A stretch of DNA of 64,000 bases from Oreohelix idahoensis (GCA_024509875.1 JAMPIV010018785.1:62001-126000); one strand, 5' to 3'. Shown: positions 11,801 through 24,420, counted from the stretch's first letter. The notes: generated by a model from the sequence alone, not told the origin. A program made the numbers and translations.

Positions 11801-12429
11801 TGTGGCAGCAAAAATGTTGGACGTTGTCAGAATATATTTATTTCAAAATATGTTTGGAATGTCATAAATAACGAAATTAATGCTATAATCACTGAGGAGT
11901 TGGTCAAGGAGATAAATGACCAAATTTCATAAAATGTACTGCTGTCAGTATCGATTATCATTCATGTAGCTCAAAAGTTTTCACTTAGAGATTCTGGTAA
12001 TCGTGAGAAAAAAAAAAAAATTAAGGGTAGAAGTACGAGGGAGAAATGACAAATTTGAATAAACAAGAAAGACGACCAAGCGACATGGCGTATGTACCTG
12101 ATACTGTATTTAAAATTAGATGTGAGTAAATGTCAGTAATAATCGTATGTAAGATGTTTGATAATGAGCATAGTCAACTAACTAATAGAGACCTACAGAT
12201 CTTTTATGTTTGGACATGGGCCCTAATATAACCGACTAGATTGAACCGGTTGCCTCGCCAAAATGAGACACAATTTTATTTAAAATAAAAAAGAACAACA
12301 ACTTTCATAAGTGTATCTTTGAAATAATTTGTAAGAATGGAATTTGAAAATAGATGTATGTATTTTTGGTTTATAGTCCCTAGTGTTATTCATCGTATTC
12401 TTTAAAATAAAAATCATCTATGTGACAGT
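11801..12429. other. No recognised feature
   Basis: This is about 630 bp of AT-rich sequence. No family was recognised. Confidence 0.4.
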
Positions 12430-12600
12430 ATTGCCTCCCCTTCTCTGCAGAAGTGCTCCAACAATGGCCAACTTTAGAGTATCAAAATAAGGGCCTTCAA
12501 AGGTATCAACCTTCGCTCAAGATTACTCTTGGCCGAGATAAAAATAGAATAATGATGCTTTTACGTTAGGGAGTATCACAGAAATTTAAAGAAATGCAAC
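12430..12600 (+). repeat. Dispersed repeat R3, copy 1
   Basis: Ordered blocks 'tattgcctcccct', 'tgcagaagtg.tccaaca', 'aaggtatc.accttcgc' and 'caagattactc' match 17875-18060. It is unclassified, and no termini were found. Confidence 0.6.
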
Positions 12601-12939
12601 TGAGATCATGTAAGCTGTCATGAACTTTAGTATTCTCCCACAACTTGTATGAGTAAAGTTATTTAGCAATTATTAATCTAATAGTTCTTTATGTTTATGT
12701 ATTTAAAACAGTATGATTCATACTGGTGCAGACACACAATTCACTCAAGAGAGTTTAAACCAATTATAGCTTTACAGTTACAGATAAAGAGGTTTAATAA
12801 ACTTATAGTTTAACAAGGTAAAACAAATAAAGTTGTTTATAACAAGAAGGGATATTTGTCATCATCGGATGATTTAAATTGTGGTAGAACTTATGAAAAA
12901 TTTGGAAATGTCCATTGGTTGCGATGTTATGCTGCTTAG

Positions 12940-13285
12940 CTTCATGTTTAGCGACGATTGTCATCTGCTTCAGCCGCTGTTGATTCCCAAAAGTGCGTTC
13001 AACTTTACTTCTCTTCAGTAGTCCAAAATTTGTGGCAGTAGCACGTCTCAAGTAACTGCTTAGTTTGTCAAGTCAAGCGTCTTCAAGATCCGTCTGATGT
13101 TACTGTCTCGCGTCGACTGTTGGCAACGTGTGCCACAAACTGAAAACTTGGGTCTCTCTTAACATAGTCATCAGGCGACCTCCGCTCCCATCTACCACTT
13201 CGTCTTCCCAAGACATTTTCCCCTCCCTGAGAGTTTTAACCCCAGTGAGTTGGGTGAAAGTGCTTTTGGACAGCGGAAGACGGCA
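12940..13285. repeat. Dispersed repeat, pair with 3730-4075
   Basis: It shares 'ggcagtagcacgt', 'gtaactgcttag', 'cttcaagatccgtc', 'ggcaacgtg' and 'catcttc'-like blocks with 3730-4075. The 3' edge runs into the (AT)n tract. A minus-strand frame across it, including SWEDEVVDGSGG, is not recognised as a gene. Confidence 0.5.
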
Positions 13286-13289
13286 GTTG

Positions 13290-13290
<1 letters not shown>

Positions 13291-13366
<76 letters not shown>
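13291..13366. repeat. (AT)n microsatellite
   Basis: A pure TA tract of about 76 bp. Just downstream, a segment with 'ctcgtatatataacattt' is duplicated (about 13369 and 13436). The second copy is the LINE A insertion site. Confidence 0.97.
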
Positions 13367-13367
<1 letters not shown>

Positions 13368-13697
13368 TCTCGTATATATAACATTTACTGGTTGTGAGCT
13401 ATTTTATAAGCAGTACAGTTAAATATATATATACTCGTATATATAACATTTACTGGGGGGTTTGGGATGTCAGGTATTGGTAGTACCTCTGGTTAAGGAG
13501 CTGTCATGCCCTTTTCAGGGCAGCTCGGCCAGCTTTGGTCCAAACCTGGCATTCAGCTCTCACCTGTGGCTCCTCGTACCTGTCAGCATGCGACAGCGGC
13601 CACCCCCCGGGAAACGGCTTTGACAGGCCGGCTAAACTAGGTGAGGGTAGCCGACTGGTTATAAACCTTCGGTGAGTTAGGGTCTGCCTACCCATGC

Positions 13698-14060
13698 ATG
13701 CGAAGACTGGATTCGGTAGACTGCGCGGAAGAAACCACCTGTTGGTTCAACGGGCATGACGGCGATTACCAGCAACGCGCTGTGGATCGTAAGGAGCATG
13801 GCGAGTCACGTAGAAAGCCATGGTCATCCACTGCACCTGACTTCATCTCCAGTCGTCTTGACTTGTCTTGCCACTGGATTAAGATGGGCCCAGGCGAGAG
13901 AGTGAGGTCGACGAATTGCGCAACTCTTCCTCACTTTAAACCAAATCACTGCGCAAGTCACTCTTTCATCCACTCATCCACTCATCCATCCACTCACAAC
14001 AAGTCCTGTGGCGATGGGCGAGCGGCGAAGCGGCAGGCGTGGGTGCGCTGGCAGTCGTAG
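13698..14060 (+). CDS. Small 5' ORF of LINE A (120 codons, function unknown)
   Basis: This ATG-started frame of 120 codons lies in the LINE 5' leader and ends about 250 bp before the endonuclease begins. The same frame, with the same start and stop and a few substitutions, is open in copy B at 28020-28382. The product is basic, with a His/Ser-rich segment (HSFIHSSTHPSTHNKS) and no recognised domain: no coiled coil, no RRM, no CCHC knuckle. It could be a degenerate or atypical ORF1, or a chance open frame in a GC-richer leader. Two nearly identical copies give little power to tell these apart. Confidence 0.35.
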   Translation: MRRLDSVDCAEETTCWFNGHDGDYQQRAVDRKEHGESRRKPWSSTAPDFISSRLDLSCHWIKMGPGERVRSTNCATLPHFKPNHCASHSFIHSSTHPSTHNKSCGDGRAAKRQAWVRWQS

Positions 14061-14302
14061 TCGCAGACCTACACACAGGCGGCTCAGGCCATATGGTCGT
14101 CTTCCACTGATCGGAGCAGCAGTGGGATTCGGCAGCCCCCTGAGTGACTGAGCAGCCCTCTTTAGGAAAGCACTGCTCACCTCCATGGCATGAGGAAGGG
14201 GCTAGAAAAGGTGCCCTAAACATTGCCTGCTCCACCATTACCTAACCAGCTTACCGCGGTTGGTGGGTACCCTATTTCAGCGGGCGACACATAAGAAAAA
14301 GA

Positions 14303-17300
14303 AAGGACAGATTTTTCCCCCTCATTCTAGGCGCATGGAATGTGCGCACTCTACTCGACAAAGACTTTAACACAAACAGACCCGAGAGGCGAACTGCCCT
14401 GATTGGGAGAGAACTGGCCAGATACAACATTGACATAGCAGTACTGAGTGAAACTCGACGTGCAGGCGAGGGCCAACTTTGCGAAAAGGGTGCAGGTTAT
14501 ACATTCTATTGGAGCGGAAGAGGAACTGAAGAAAGACGAGAAGCAGAGGTTGGATTTGCAATCAAAACAGCAATTATTGGCAAGCTAGCGGAGCCACCAA
14601 AGGGAATAAATGACCGACTCATGACGGTCAAGATCCCGCTGCTTTATGGAAGGAAACATGCCACCATCATTAGCGCGTATGCACCAACTATGACAAACCA
14701 GGATGACGTCAAGGATAAGTTTTACGAAGAACTACATGCAGTCATTGCATCAGTTCCCAAAGCAGATAAGCTTATTATTCTTGGTGACTTTAATGCAAGA
14801 GTAGGCTCAGATAACATCTCCTGGAATGGCACTATCGGAAAGTACGCCGTGGGTCGCTGTAACAGCAATGGACTTCTTCTCCTCCAGACTTGCGCATAAC
14901 ATAACCTCCTTGTCACCAACACCATTTTTCGACTTCCTATCCGCAACAGGACCTCCTGGATGCACCCTCGCTCGAAGCATTGGCACCTAATTGACTAGGA
15001 AGAAGGACAGGCAAGATGTCCGGGTGACCAAGTCCATGTGTGGTGCCGAATGCTGGACTGATCATCGCCTCATTGTGTCTAAACTTAAAATTCGTATCCA
15101 ACCTGCCAGGCGCCCTCAGGGAAAGAAAACTCAAAAAAGGCTGGATATTACCAAACTAAAGAAGACAAAAATTAAACAGTCATTCACTGACACCCTAGAA
15201 GACCGTCTCAAATCTATCTCGTTAGACGGCCAAAGTGCGGAAACAAATTGGACAGCCCTAAGCGAGCAGATCTACAACACTGCTACAGAGGTCCTGGGTC
15301 CCGCCATCAAGAAACAAAATGACTGGTTTGATGAGAACTCAGATGATATAAAGAAGATGTTGGCTGAGAAACACCATCTCCATAAAGCATATTTAAATGA
15401 TCCAAAATCTACATCCAAGAAAGACGCTTTCAACAACATGCGTAGAATCGTCCAACATAAACTACGCCAGATGCGGGATTCATGGCTGAGTAATAAAGCA
15501 GATGAGCTCCAAGGCTTTGCTGACAGCCATGACTTGAAAAATTTTTACCATGCACTCAAAGCGGTCTATGGTCCAACATCATCAGGATCATTTCCCCTCC
15601 TTAATGCAGATGGAAAAACACTAATTACAGACAAGGAAAAAATTCTCCAACGCTGGGTCGAACACTTTAATAATATTCTGAACCAGCCATCATCTATTAA
15701 CGATGAAGCCATCAACCGACTGCCCCAAATTCTTATAAATGAAGCACTAGATGATATACCGACTTTGGAGGAGACTCAAAAAGCGATTCGTCAACTTTCT
15801 AGTGGAAAGGCCCCCGGCTCCGATTCAATTCCTGTTGAGGTCTATAAAGATGGCGCTACAGTTCTGATAGAGAAACTTCACATGATCTTCCAGCAAATGT
15901 GGCAGAGTGAAACCATCCCACACAATCTCAAGGATGCGTCAATTATACATCTTTATAAACGTAAAGGTAATCGCCAAGACTGTAACAATCATCGAGGCAT
16001 CTCACTACTATCAATCGCTGGGAAGATATTTGCCAGAATCCTTCTTAATCGCCTTACGGCTCATCTTGACAAAGGTCTTCTACCTGAAAGTCAGTGTGGA
16101 TTCCGGAAAGAACGTGGAACCACCGATATGGTGTTCGCTGCAAGACAGCTTCAAGAAAAAATGCCAAGAACAGCACTGTGACCTGTACACAGCTTTCATC
16201 GACTTGACAAAGGCGCTCGACACGGTCAGTAGAGAGGGTCTATGGAAGATCATGGCAAAATATGGCTGCCCAAAGAAATTTATCTCAATAGTGCAGCAGC
16301 TGCATGATGGAATGCAGGCTAGAGTTCAGGAAAACGGTGAGCTATCGGAGCCTTTCCCAGTCTCAAATGGAGTTAAACAAGGGTGTGTACTTGCACCGAC
16401 GCTTTTCAGTATCATGTTTTCTGCTATGCTGACTGATGCTTTCAGAGACGGGGACACAGGAATCGACATCAGATATCGTATTGATGGAAAATTGTTTAAC
16501 CTTAGGAGGCTTCAAGCAAAAACCAAGGTCAAATCACACACCATCAGGGATCTTCTGTTTGCTGACGACTGTGCCCTCAGTGCTGGCTCAGAGGCGGATC
16601 TGCAGCGTAGCGTTGATAGATTCTCCGAAGCCTGCTCCAACTTTGGGCTTACCATCAACACGGGGAAAACAGAAATCATGTACCAACCAGCTCCTGGCAC
16701 AATTTATACTGAGCCAGTCATCAAGGTAAATGTTGAGAAACTGAATGTTGTGAACAGGTTCACATACCTTGGTAGTACACTATCCCAGAACATCGTCATT
16801 GATGATGAGGTGAACACCAGGATCTCCAAAGCCAGCAGCACATTTGGCAGACTATACACCAACGTTTGGCATCGAAGTGGCATTAGTCTACAGACAAAGC
16901 TGAAGGTATACAGAGCTGCGGTGCTTCCAGTGCTGCTTTATGCATGTGAAACATGGACTGTATACAGGCGCCACGTAAAAAAGCTCAACCACTTCCATAC
17001 AGTCTGTCTCAGGAAGATAATGAACATCAAATGGCAAGACAAGATCCCAGATACCGCCGTTCTTGACAGAGCTGGTATCCCTAGCATCGATACTATTCTG
17101 ATGCAGTCACAGATTCGCTGGGCAGGTCATGAAGTCCGCATGCCAGACCATCGACTGCCAAAGATACTCTTTTATGGTGAGATGCAGAAGGGTAGACGCT
17201 CCCATGGTGGCCAGAAAAAGCGCTTCAAAGACACGCTTAAGGCTTCATTAAAAACCTTTGACATAAACCCAGACACATGGGAAGCTGCTGCGCAAGACCG

Positions 17301-17505
17301 AACTGCTTGGCGCACATCTCTTCGTAAAGGTGCAGTGGCATGCGAATCATCCAGAAGAGCAGCAGCGGAACAGTGGAGACAAGCTAGAAAAGATCGTGAA
17401 ATAAAACCTTCACATGAAGCAAACATTCCCTGCCCACACTGTCCGAGATCCTTCCAGGCCCGCATCGGGCTCACCAGTCACCTTCGTACTCATAGACTAT
17501 CCTAA
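14303..17505 (+). pseudogene. LINE A endonuclease-reverse transcriptase, disrupted
   Basis: The endonuclease begins with [10 protein letters not shown] (about 14330). It has LSETR, SAYAPT and LGDFNARVG, all hallmarks of APE endonucleases. The reverse transcriptase shows [36 protein letters not shown] and FADD (near 16555). Later come [15 protein letters not shown] and a C-terminal finger with CPHC and HLRTH spacing, ending at 17505. Compared with copy B there are three lesions. A stop (TAA for GAA) falls near 14898. A deletion of about 11 bp near 14995 removes the end of the endonuclease. An extra A in an A-run near 16160 shifts the RT frame. In motif A the usual AFD is ALD. The element could move only with enzyme supplied by another copy. 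Confidence 0.92.
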
Positions 17506-17574
17506 CATCCTAATAATTCGATGAACAGAGTGGTCTTCATCACTTGTGATGGACGAACAACAACAACATTTACT

Positions 17575-17885
17575 AAAGTGCTTATATAATAAACATGTAC
17601 ACCATGATATCATCATCCACTCCCTGCTCTCCATAGAGCCTGAGGCCACCTCTGCTGTTGGTTTCTTGTGAGGAAATCCGCACGAAACAGTCACCAGCTC
17701 TTGCAGTGGTGATTCGTGTGTTAAGTTATTTGCAATGATGAGATTATCAGCCTGTATGTACACAAGCAAATTATACTGTCAAAATGCAAATATAAAATAA
17801 TAAAATGTAAATATTACAACATACACCGAGTTTTTCGGATGAACACAGACATTTTGCATAGAAAACGTCCGAATGTGACGGTATT
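17575..17885 (+). repeat. R1-like dispersed repeat (variant), copy 1
   Basis: It begins 'tttactaaagtgctt' at the LINE A target duplication and matches 22312-22635 almost throughout: 'ccatgatatc.tcatcc', 'cttgtgaggaaatccgcac', 'gtcaccagctcttgcagtgg', 'caaaatgcaaatataaaat'. Its core also resembles R1. LINE A inserted at its edge. Confidence 0.8.
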
Positions 17886-18060
17886 GCCTCCCCTGCTGTG
17901 CAGCAGTGGTCCAACAGTAGCCAAAACTCAAGAGTATCTAATATGGCTTCCAAGGTATCTACCTTCGCACAAGATTACTCCTGGCAGAGATATAGATAGA
18001 AGGGTGATGACACTTCTATTACAAAGGGAGTCTTCACAAGATATTCAGAATAAGCGAGAA
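17886..18060 (+). repeat. Dispersed repeat R3, copy 2
   Basis: It matches 12430-12600 block by block: 'tattgcctcccct', 'tggtccaaca', 'aaggtatctaccttcgc', 'caagattactcctggcagag'. A weaker echo of the distal part is at 29815-29885. Confidence 0.6.
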
Positions 18061-18512
18061 CAATACTGCTTTGGCTGAGTATGTTAACTCTGTAATTTTG
18101 CCGACGCTTTTGTGAAGGATTTAAGCACTTATTACTTTCAGTTCGTTTAAGCCACCACCCCTGATTTACTTGGGGGAATTCTATTATTTTAGTAAAGCTA
18201 TTTTTAGAGTGTGTGTAGTAATTTGACTGAGACAAACAAGCAGTAACTTTAAGGTGTCCGGTATATTTAGAAGGAATTCTGAATTCTAATTCTTCACTGT
18301 AGCAGTCTGGTGTCTTTGCGAGCGATTTCTCAAGTGAAATAGGTTGAGATAATGATCAGATTATATTCCCTGCCTTCCCACGCCTTCGTTTGTCATGGAG
18401 TTGAATAAACGCTCCAATCATATTCAAACAGGTCGGGTTATGAGAGAATTTCAAAATATTCCGACATCGGATAATTTTGAACGTAAGGCAGAGGTCAACT
18501 CTCCCATATATG
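18061..18512. other. No recognised feature
   Basis: This is about 450 bp upstream of the LINE tail. No coding or repeat signature was recognised. Confidence 0.4.
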
Positions 18513-18997
18513 GTAATAATAATAATAATAATAATAATAGCCCCTTCAGTCATCACTGACTATGGGAATGCGCCCCTGAGGTGACAGCCCTCAGATGCTT
18601 ATTTTCCTGGTGCTCCTTTCGACGTTTTCTCCCCTCCTCTGCTTGTTGTGTGAGCCTCTCTTCGCCCAATCTGAGGTGGCGCCATAAATAGCATCGCCAC
18701 TTAGTGCGATCGGCAGCTTCATCCTCCCATGTTGCTGGATCCATGTCCAGTGCCCTCATATCTCTCTTGCACACATCTTTGAACCTCAGCTGTGGTCGCC
18801 CAACTGTTCTCTTGCCATCTGCTAATTGTCCGTAGAAGATATTTTTTTGGGATGCGACCATCTTCCATGCGGCGAACATGGTAATAAGATGTCCAATGCC
18901 CTTGTGTACAAACTTCCAAACACACCGATAACCGTATATAACCATGTGTTCGAAATGTAGCAATCTTACTTTTATGTAAAGTAATCTGGCATCCATG
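18513..18997 (-). pseudogene. LINE C-terminus (family a) with (ATT)n tail
   Basis: The minus strand gives FYGQLADGKRTVGRPQLRFK, then DVCKRDMRALDMDPATWEDE, ADRTKWRCYLWRH and ends GAHSHSQ-stop. It is colinear with the fragment at 6-714. A frame break lies upstream (HVRRMEDGRIPKK is in a different frame). The coding end is followed within about 20 bp by a triplet (ATT)n tail at 18513-18540. The homology fades near 18890. Confidence 0.85.
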
Positions 18998-19289
18998 TCT
19001 TATCGGTGATTAAGCCGATAGCGCTGGCCCATTTACTGCCGCGCCTATAGCCAACAAATCTGGGCAACGCCAAGCAAATGTGATTATCACCTACAGGGAG
19101 TTTCGAATGGTTTGATAAAATCAGATATCTGCTACTTAGCAGAAAAGTAACGAAGAAAGAAAGAAAGAAAAGTGCGACAATCGAGAGCAAATAATAAAAA
19201 TCAGTGCCACAAATGTACCGATACTGCCGGAGGGAAACAAAGATCGATAGGGGCCGCCCCGTTTTGTCACACCGAATATTGTTGGGAAA
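18998..19289. other. No recognised feature
   Basis: This is a short stretch of unique-looking sequence between the LINE end and R2. Nothing was recognised. Confidence 0.35.
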
Positions 19290-20530
19290 AATTTAAGATG
19301 TCGTCTCTTTCTGGTGAGTTAGATGTCTAACTTAGAATCCTTAAAGATCACTTGAAGTTGAATCCTAGAACTAATGGCGCAAAGTGATGTCTCTGGGGTT
19401 ACTCTCTTCTAATCTTAGAATTAACGTCCAGTCCTATGGCTTGTCCTACATTTGAGTCCTAATATTCCGTGTTCTTGGCTGTCTATGATTCCTTCTCGAT
19501 GAAATTGGAAGTCAGCGACGTAGTTTTACCACGCTCTAGAATATATCTTTGCCTTCACACCCAGGTTGCTAATTAGAGGAGAAGTCCAATCAGGAGCAGT
19601 CTATCTTAGCATCTCAAATCCTAAACCAATTGCGAATACGTTTCTGATTTTGATAAAGATCTGTTTCCCCTCTACCCTCGTGTAGAACATTACTACATGA
19701 CAACATAAGATATGATTGTCAAACTCCATAACCATATAAGGTGTTGCCACTTCCGTTGGTATTTGTCATGTTTAAAATTCACTACTTCACGTATCTAACA
19801 TTATAATCTCATCCAAGACGTTATTTTCCGGTAGTTGATTATCACAACTAGGTATATCTGCCGGAAGTATTACATCACTGTCTGTGTCTTAATATTTACC
19901 AGATTGTCATCGACCGTGTATTTGGGCACACCATGTTTGCAAACTAGCACCTTATCATGCGACAACATGGTTTCATGTACCTTCCTCAGACAAAAACTCT
20001 GAGATAACAATAAGAATGTCGCTCAGTGTAGACTCTTACTCCATCTGGAGCTGGTGATAAACGAAAAATCAGAGTGGGAAATTCGCTCTTTCGCTACGCG
20101 TCACCAATAACAAAGGACCGATAACAAAGGAGAAAGTAACCAGGACAGTGGGGTGGGTGAGAGGTGTGGCAAAATGTGTTATGAAAACCTTGCTTGAATG
20201 ATGAAAGCGAAAACAACGAATACTGGAAGAATTAGCACGTAAAAGGAATGGAAAAGTGATAATGCAGGTGAGGAATGAAGACCATATAAAGAGAATGAAC
20301 GTATTTCATGACAATCTATTTCCTTTTCGTTCCTTATGGCGCATGGAGCCACCACTACAGCTGGTCCCCTGACAGTATACACATGCGCTAGTATCGGTGG
20401 TTTCTGTAGCAATTTTTTTTCCATGGTAAGGCTGCCAGCCACATGCAAAACTTCATATTAGTCGCCATGTACGACATGCCTGAGCGAGCATTGTCCTATA
20501 CTGTCTTTGTCTTATCAGAGTATCCCAGGA
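19290..20530 (+). repeat. Dispersed repeat R2 (copy 2) ending in R1
   Basis: It matches 22640-23555 in long ordered blocks: 'ggcgcaaagtgatgtctc', 'ggttactctcttctaatctt', 'caatcagcagcagtctatct'-like, and 'tcatgcgacaacat'. After 23555 the match resumes at 29406 ('gatgaaagcgaaaacaacga', 'agaattagcacgta'). The last 200 bp (about 20320-20530) are R1. This copy is uninterrupted and serves as the reference for the nested insertion in copy 3. Confidence 0.85.
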
Positions 20531-20549
20531 ACTTCAAGGTGTAAAATAA

Positions 20550-21345
20550 AAATGACAGCAATAACTTTTCTCTTTAAGACACATCTTAACATACTGTATA
20601 CAATTGTTAATTCATTTACATACTTATTTTAACCCCAGTTAGTTCGGACATGGTATTTGGAGTTTTCTCTTTAAGACATATCTTAACATACTGTATAAAA
20701 TTGTAAAGTCATTTATATACTTATTTTGACCCCAGTTAGTTCGGAAATGGTATTTGGAGTTTTATCTTTAAGACATATCTTAGCATACTGTATACAATTG
20801 TAAAGTCATTTATATACTTATTTTAACCACAGTTAGTTCGGACATGGTATTTGGAGTTTTATCTTTAAGACACATCTTAACATACTGTATAAAAGTGTAA
20901 AGTCATTTATATACTTATTTTAACCCCAGTTAGTTCGGACATGTTATTTGGAGTTTTCTCTTTAAGACACATCTTAAAATACTTTATACAATTGTAAAGT
21001 CATTTATTTACTTATTTTAACCCCAGTTAGTTCGGACATGGTATTTGGAGTTTTATCTTTAAGACACATCTTAACATACTGTATAAAATTGTAAAGTCAT
21101 TTATATACTTATTTTAACCCCAGTTAGTTCGGACATGTTATTTGGAGTTTTCTCTTTAAGACACATCTTAACATACTTTATACAATTGTAAAGTCATTTA
21201 TTTACTTATTTTAACCCCAGTTAGTTCGGACATGGTATTTGGAGTTTTATCTTTAAGACATATCTTAACATACTGTATACAATTGTAAAGTCATTTATTT
21301 ACTTATTTTAACCCCAGTTAGTTCGGACATGGTATTTGGAGTTTT
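20550..21345. repeat. 97-bp tandem array, about 8 units
   Basis: Each unit contains 'accccagttagttcggacat', 'ggtatttggagtttt', 'ctttaagacacatcttaa' and 'ttgtaaagtcattta'. The 'gttagttcgg' motif recurs at 20638, 20735, 20832 and 20929, a strict 97-bp spacing. No coding potential was seen. I could not trace the unit to another repeat in the window. Confidence 0.97.
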
Positions 21346-22158
21346 CCGATAAAGGCAAAAACGTTAGCCTATCGGGACAAACATTTGGTAATTTTCACAC
21401 GCTATGTCTGCCATACTCGTAAGGCCTTTATGAAACTCACACTTCTATTATAATATTAGTGTTTAAAGATCTTTAGCAAATTGTATGACTAATTTCTTTC
21501 ATACCTCACGCCCTCCACTTCAGAATTACTCAACTCATAAATCAAACAGAAATGTTCGTTATTAAACCAGCACCACTAAATGTATGAAAACCTTTGCCGG
21601 ATTTATCTGAGCAGACAGCACGTAGAGGCCCCGCGTGCTATCCACGCTGTCCCATTGTCTGTTCTCATACACAGACTAGATCTTTGTCAACACGACACAG
21701 AATTCCTCCCCCTTTTGCAATTATTTGTGTCCCTTGTCTCCGTAACCGAACACCGTTTTATCGGATAGTTACGTTGTTCATGGATTTCTTTGTATTATGT
21801 TCATGAGTGCACGAGTGCCGTTTTCGGTCAACTTAATCTAGGTAAACAAGCACCCTATGGTACTGGCATTATCAAATTTGTTGTGCCCTTGTTGGTGTCC
21901 CTGTTGTCTTTAATTTTAGCTTCAACATCGGTATAGTCAACCTTGCCAGACGCATAAGCGTTGAGAGAAAAAGCTTCATTAATATTTTTTTTCATTCTAT
22001 ATCTTCTCTTTCTGATGTCATAAATACATCTTGCAATTCATAATTTCTTTCTCTTTTCATTTCATCCGTAAATCATTTTCGGAATATCCAATGCTGTAAT
22101 TGATCAGTTCGATTGGCCTGTATAGGATATATCAGGGGCGGACTGACAATGATCGGAT
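21346..22158. other. No recognised feature
   Basis: This is about 800 bp between the 97-bp array and the ATAC tract. Short open frames at 21580-21806 have no recognisable family. Confidence 0.45.
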
Positions 22159-22256
22159 ACATACATACATACATACATACATACATACATACATACATAC
22201 ATACATACATACATACATACATACATACATACATACATACATACATACATACATAC
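22159..22256. repeat. (ATAC)n microsatellite
   Basis: About 24 units of ATAC, followed by GTAC/GCAC variants to 22300. The IHTY and VCMY open frames over it are period artefacts. Confidence 0.98.
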
Positions 22257-22311
22257 GTACGTATGTACGTACGTCACGCACGCAACGCACGCACGCACAC
22301 ACACGAAATTT

Positions 22312-22635
22312 ACTAAAGCGCTTGTATTATACATATTTACACCATGATATCGTCATCCTGCTCTCTATGGAGCCTGGGGCCACCTCGGCTGTTGGTTTCT
22401 TGTGAGGAAATCCGCACGAAGCAGTCACCAGCTCTTGCAGTGGTGGTTCATGTGCCACGTTATTTGCAGTGATGAAGTTGCCTGCCTCATATGCCACTGT
22501 ACATCCACAAGCAATTTATACTTGTCAAAATGCAAATATAAAATAATAAAATGTACATATTACAATTTACCCAGAGTTTTTGTGTGTGTGTGGGTCGAGC
22601 ACATACATTTTGCATAGGAAACGTCTGAATATTGC
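22312..22635 (+). repeat. R1-like dispersed repeat (variant), copy 2
   Basis: It is nearly colinear with 17575-17885, starting 'tttactaaagcgcttgta'. It is followed immediately by R2 copy 3, so this variant may be the 5' part of a longer composite repeat. Confidence 0.8.
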
Positions 22636-22639
22636 CGGG

Positions 22640-23555
22640 AAACTGTATTAAGATGCTGTACCTATCAGGTGTGATAGGTGTCTAACTGAGTGCACTTGAT
22701 GTTGGATCCTAGAGCTTAAGGCGCAAAGTGATGTCTCCGTGGTTACTCTCTTCTAATCTTAGAATTCGCGTCCAGTCCTATGGCCTGTCCTATATTTGGG
22801 TCCTAATAATCCGTGTTCCTGGCTATGATCTGTTTTTGACGAAATTGAAAATCAGTAAAGTAGTCTTACAACGCTGTAGAATATAATCGAAATTTTTGCC
22901 TACACACGCACGTTGCTACTTAGAGGAGACGTCCAATCAGCAGCATTAGAGGAGACGTCCAATCAGCAGCAGTCTATCTTAGCATCTCAAACGCCAAACC
23001 AATTGCAGATATGTGTCTGATTTTAGGAGGGGTTTTCCCACTACCCTCATTAAGAACATTACTACATGATAACATAAGACATTGTCATGTACATGTAATT
23101 TTCAAACTACATAACCATATAAGGTCTTACTTCTTCCATTTCGCCTGTCATTTACCAACTCACTGCTTCACTAATCTATCGCTGATAATCTCTTCAAAGA
23201 TGTTACTTTGCGGTAGTTGATTATCGCAACAAATTCCATCTGCTGGAGGTATTACATCAATGTCCGTGTCTTAATCGTTACCAAGATTGCTATCCTTCTA
23301 CATCCCAGTGAGATCGGAAGTGTATTTTTCTGCACGTCATGTTTGCAAACTAGCACCTTATCATGCGACAACATTTTTTTCATTTATCTTCTAAGACAAA
23401 AAGTCTGGGTTAAGAATAGGAATATCGCTCAGTATAGACTCTTTCTCTGTCTGGAGCTGGCGATAAGCAACAAGTCAATGTGGCAAGTTCGTTCCTTCAC
23501 TAAGCGTCAACGATATCAAAGGAGGAAATAACCAGGAGAGAGGGGTGAGTGAGAG
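22640..23555 (+). repeat. Dispersed repeat R2, copy 3 (5' part)
   Basis: It is the same family as 19290-20530. It contains a local duplication of 'ttagaggagacgtccaatca' (about 22920 and 22949). The match breaks at 'gtgagtgagag' exactly where the hAT-like element starts and resumes at 29406, so this copy was split by that insertion. Confidence 0.85.
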
Positions 23556-23719
23556 CAGGGCCAGATTAAGCCAAGAAGAACCTCTAGGCTTTTTGGTGTT
23601 TGGGCCCCCATTCACCCAATAGGCAATAACTTTAAAATGTTATTGTCAAACACCTTAGCATAATGATGGTATATACTAGTATTATTTATGATTTTGCGGT
23701 TGAATGGGAAAAAAAAAAC

Positions 23720-23990
23720 ACAAATAGTAATACGTCTTACAAGGAGAAAGGACAAGAAAAAACCTACGTTGCGGCCACAAGGCCTTCGTCAGGGACAGAC
23801 AAACAAGAGACAGGAGGGAAAGAAAATGAGAATTAAGTAGAGAACATGTAACTATAAAAATAAGAGAAAAAAAAATACCCTCTTATGTCCAGTCACATGC
23901 AGCAAGATGGCTGCCACTAAACCGGAAAGCGGAAGTCGATAGTACATTAAAAACAAAAAAAATAAGAAATAATGAAAACAAGGACTGGAA
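23720..23990 (-). mobile_element. Penelope-like element, 3' end (fragment)
   Basis: The minus strand carries 'tgacgaaggccttgtggccg', 'caacg', a motif that I associate with the 3' region of Penelope-like elements. I read it as the other half of the element whose GIY-YIG domain is at 28770-29110, the two halves being separated by LINE B. Shared 'ttttccctcact' on both sides of LINE B fits a split, but this is inference. Confidence 0.5.
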
Positions 23991-23999
23991 AACGGAGTG

Positions 24000-24073
24000 A
24001 GGGAAAAAAAATATAAAAAAAATAAATAAATAGATAAATAATAAATAAATAAAATTATAAAAAAAATTTAAAA

Positions 24074-24146
<73 letters not shown>

Positions 24147-24348
24147 AAAAATAAATAAATAAAATAAAAAAATAAAATAAATTAAAATTAAATTAAATTA
24201 AAAAATTATAAATAAAAATAATAAAAAAATAAATAAATAAAAATAAAATTAAAATTAAAAAAAAAATTAATTAATTAATTAAATGAAAAAATAAAAACTT
24301 AATTAAAAAATAAAAAAATAAATAAAATGAAATAAAAATTATATACCG

Positions 24349-24420
<72 letters not shown>

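Larger units (their letters stand above)
13455..17564 (+). mobile_element. Full-length LINE 'A' (APE-type non-LTR retrotransposon)
   Basis: The element is 4.1 kb and flanked by the identical 10-mer AACATTTACT at 13445-13454 and 17565-17574, a target-site duplication. The 5' leader of about 0.85 kb holds a small ORF. The main frame encodes an endonuclease, then a reverse transcriptase, then a C-terminal C2H2 finger. The 3' end is a short UTR followed by (AAC)n. The coding frame carries at least three lesions (see the coding entry), so this copy is non-autonomous. The sister copy B (24508-28610, minus) is nearly identical, which suggests recent activity of the family. I do not assign a clade. 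Confidence 0.92.

Noticed and set aside
15907..16190. Independent N-terminus of a second plus-strand protein in LINE A
   Set aside because: It is the out-of-frame start of the shifted RT frame; homology to copy B begins only after the extra A near 16160.
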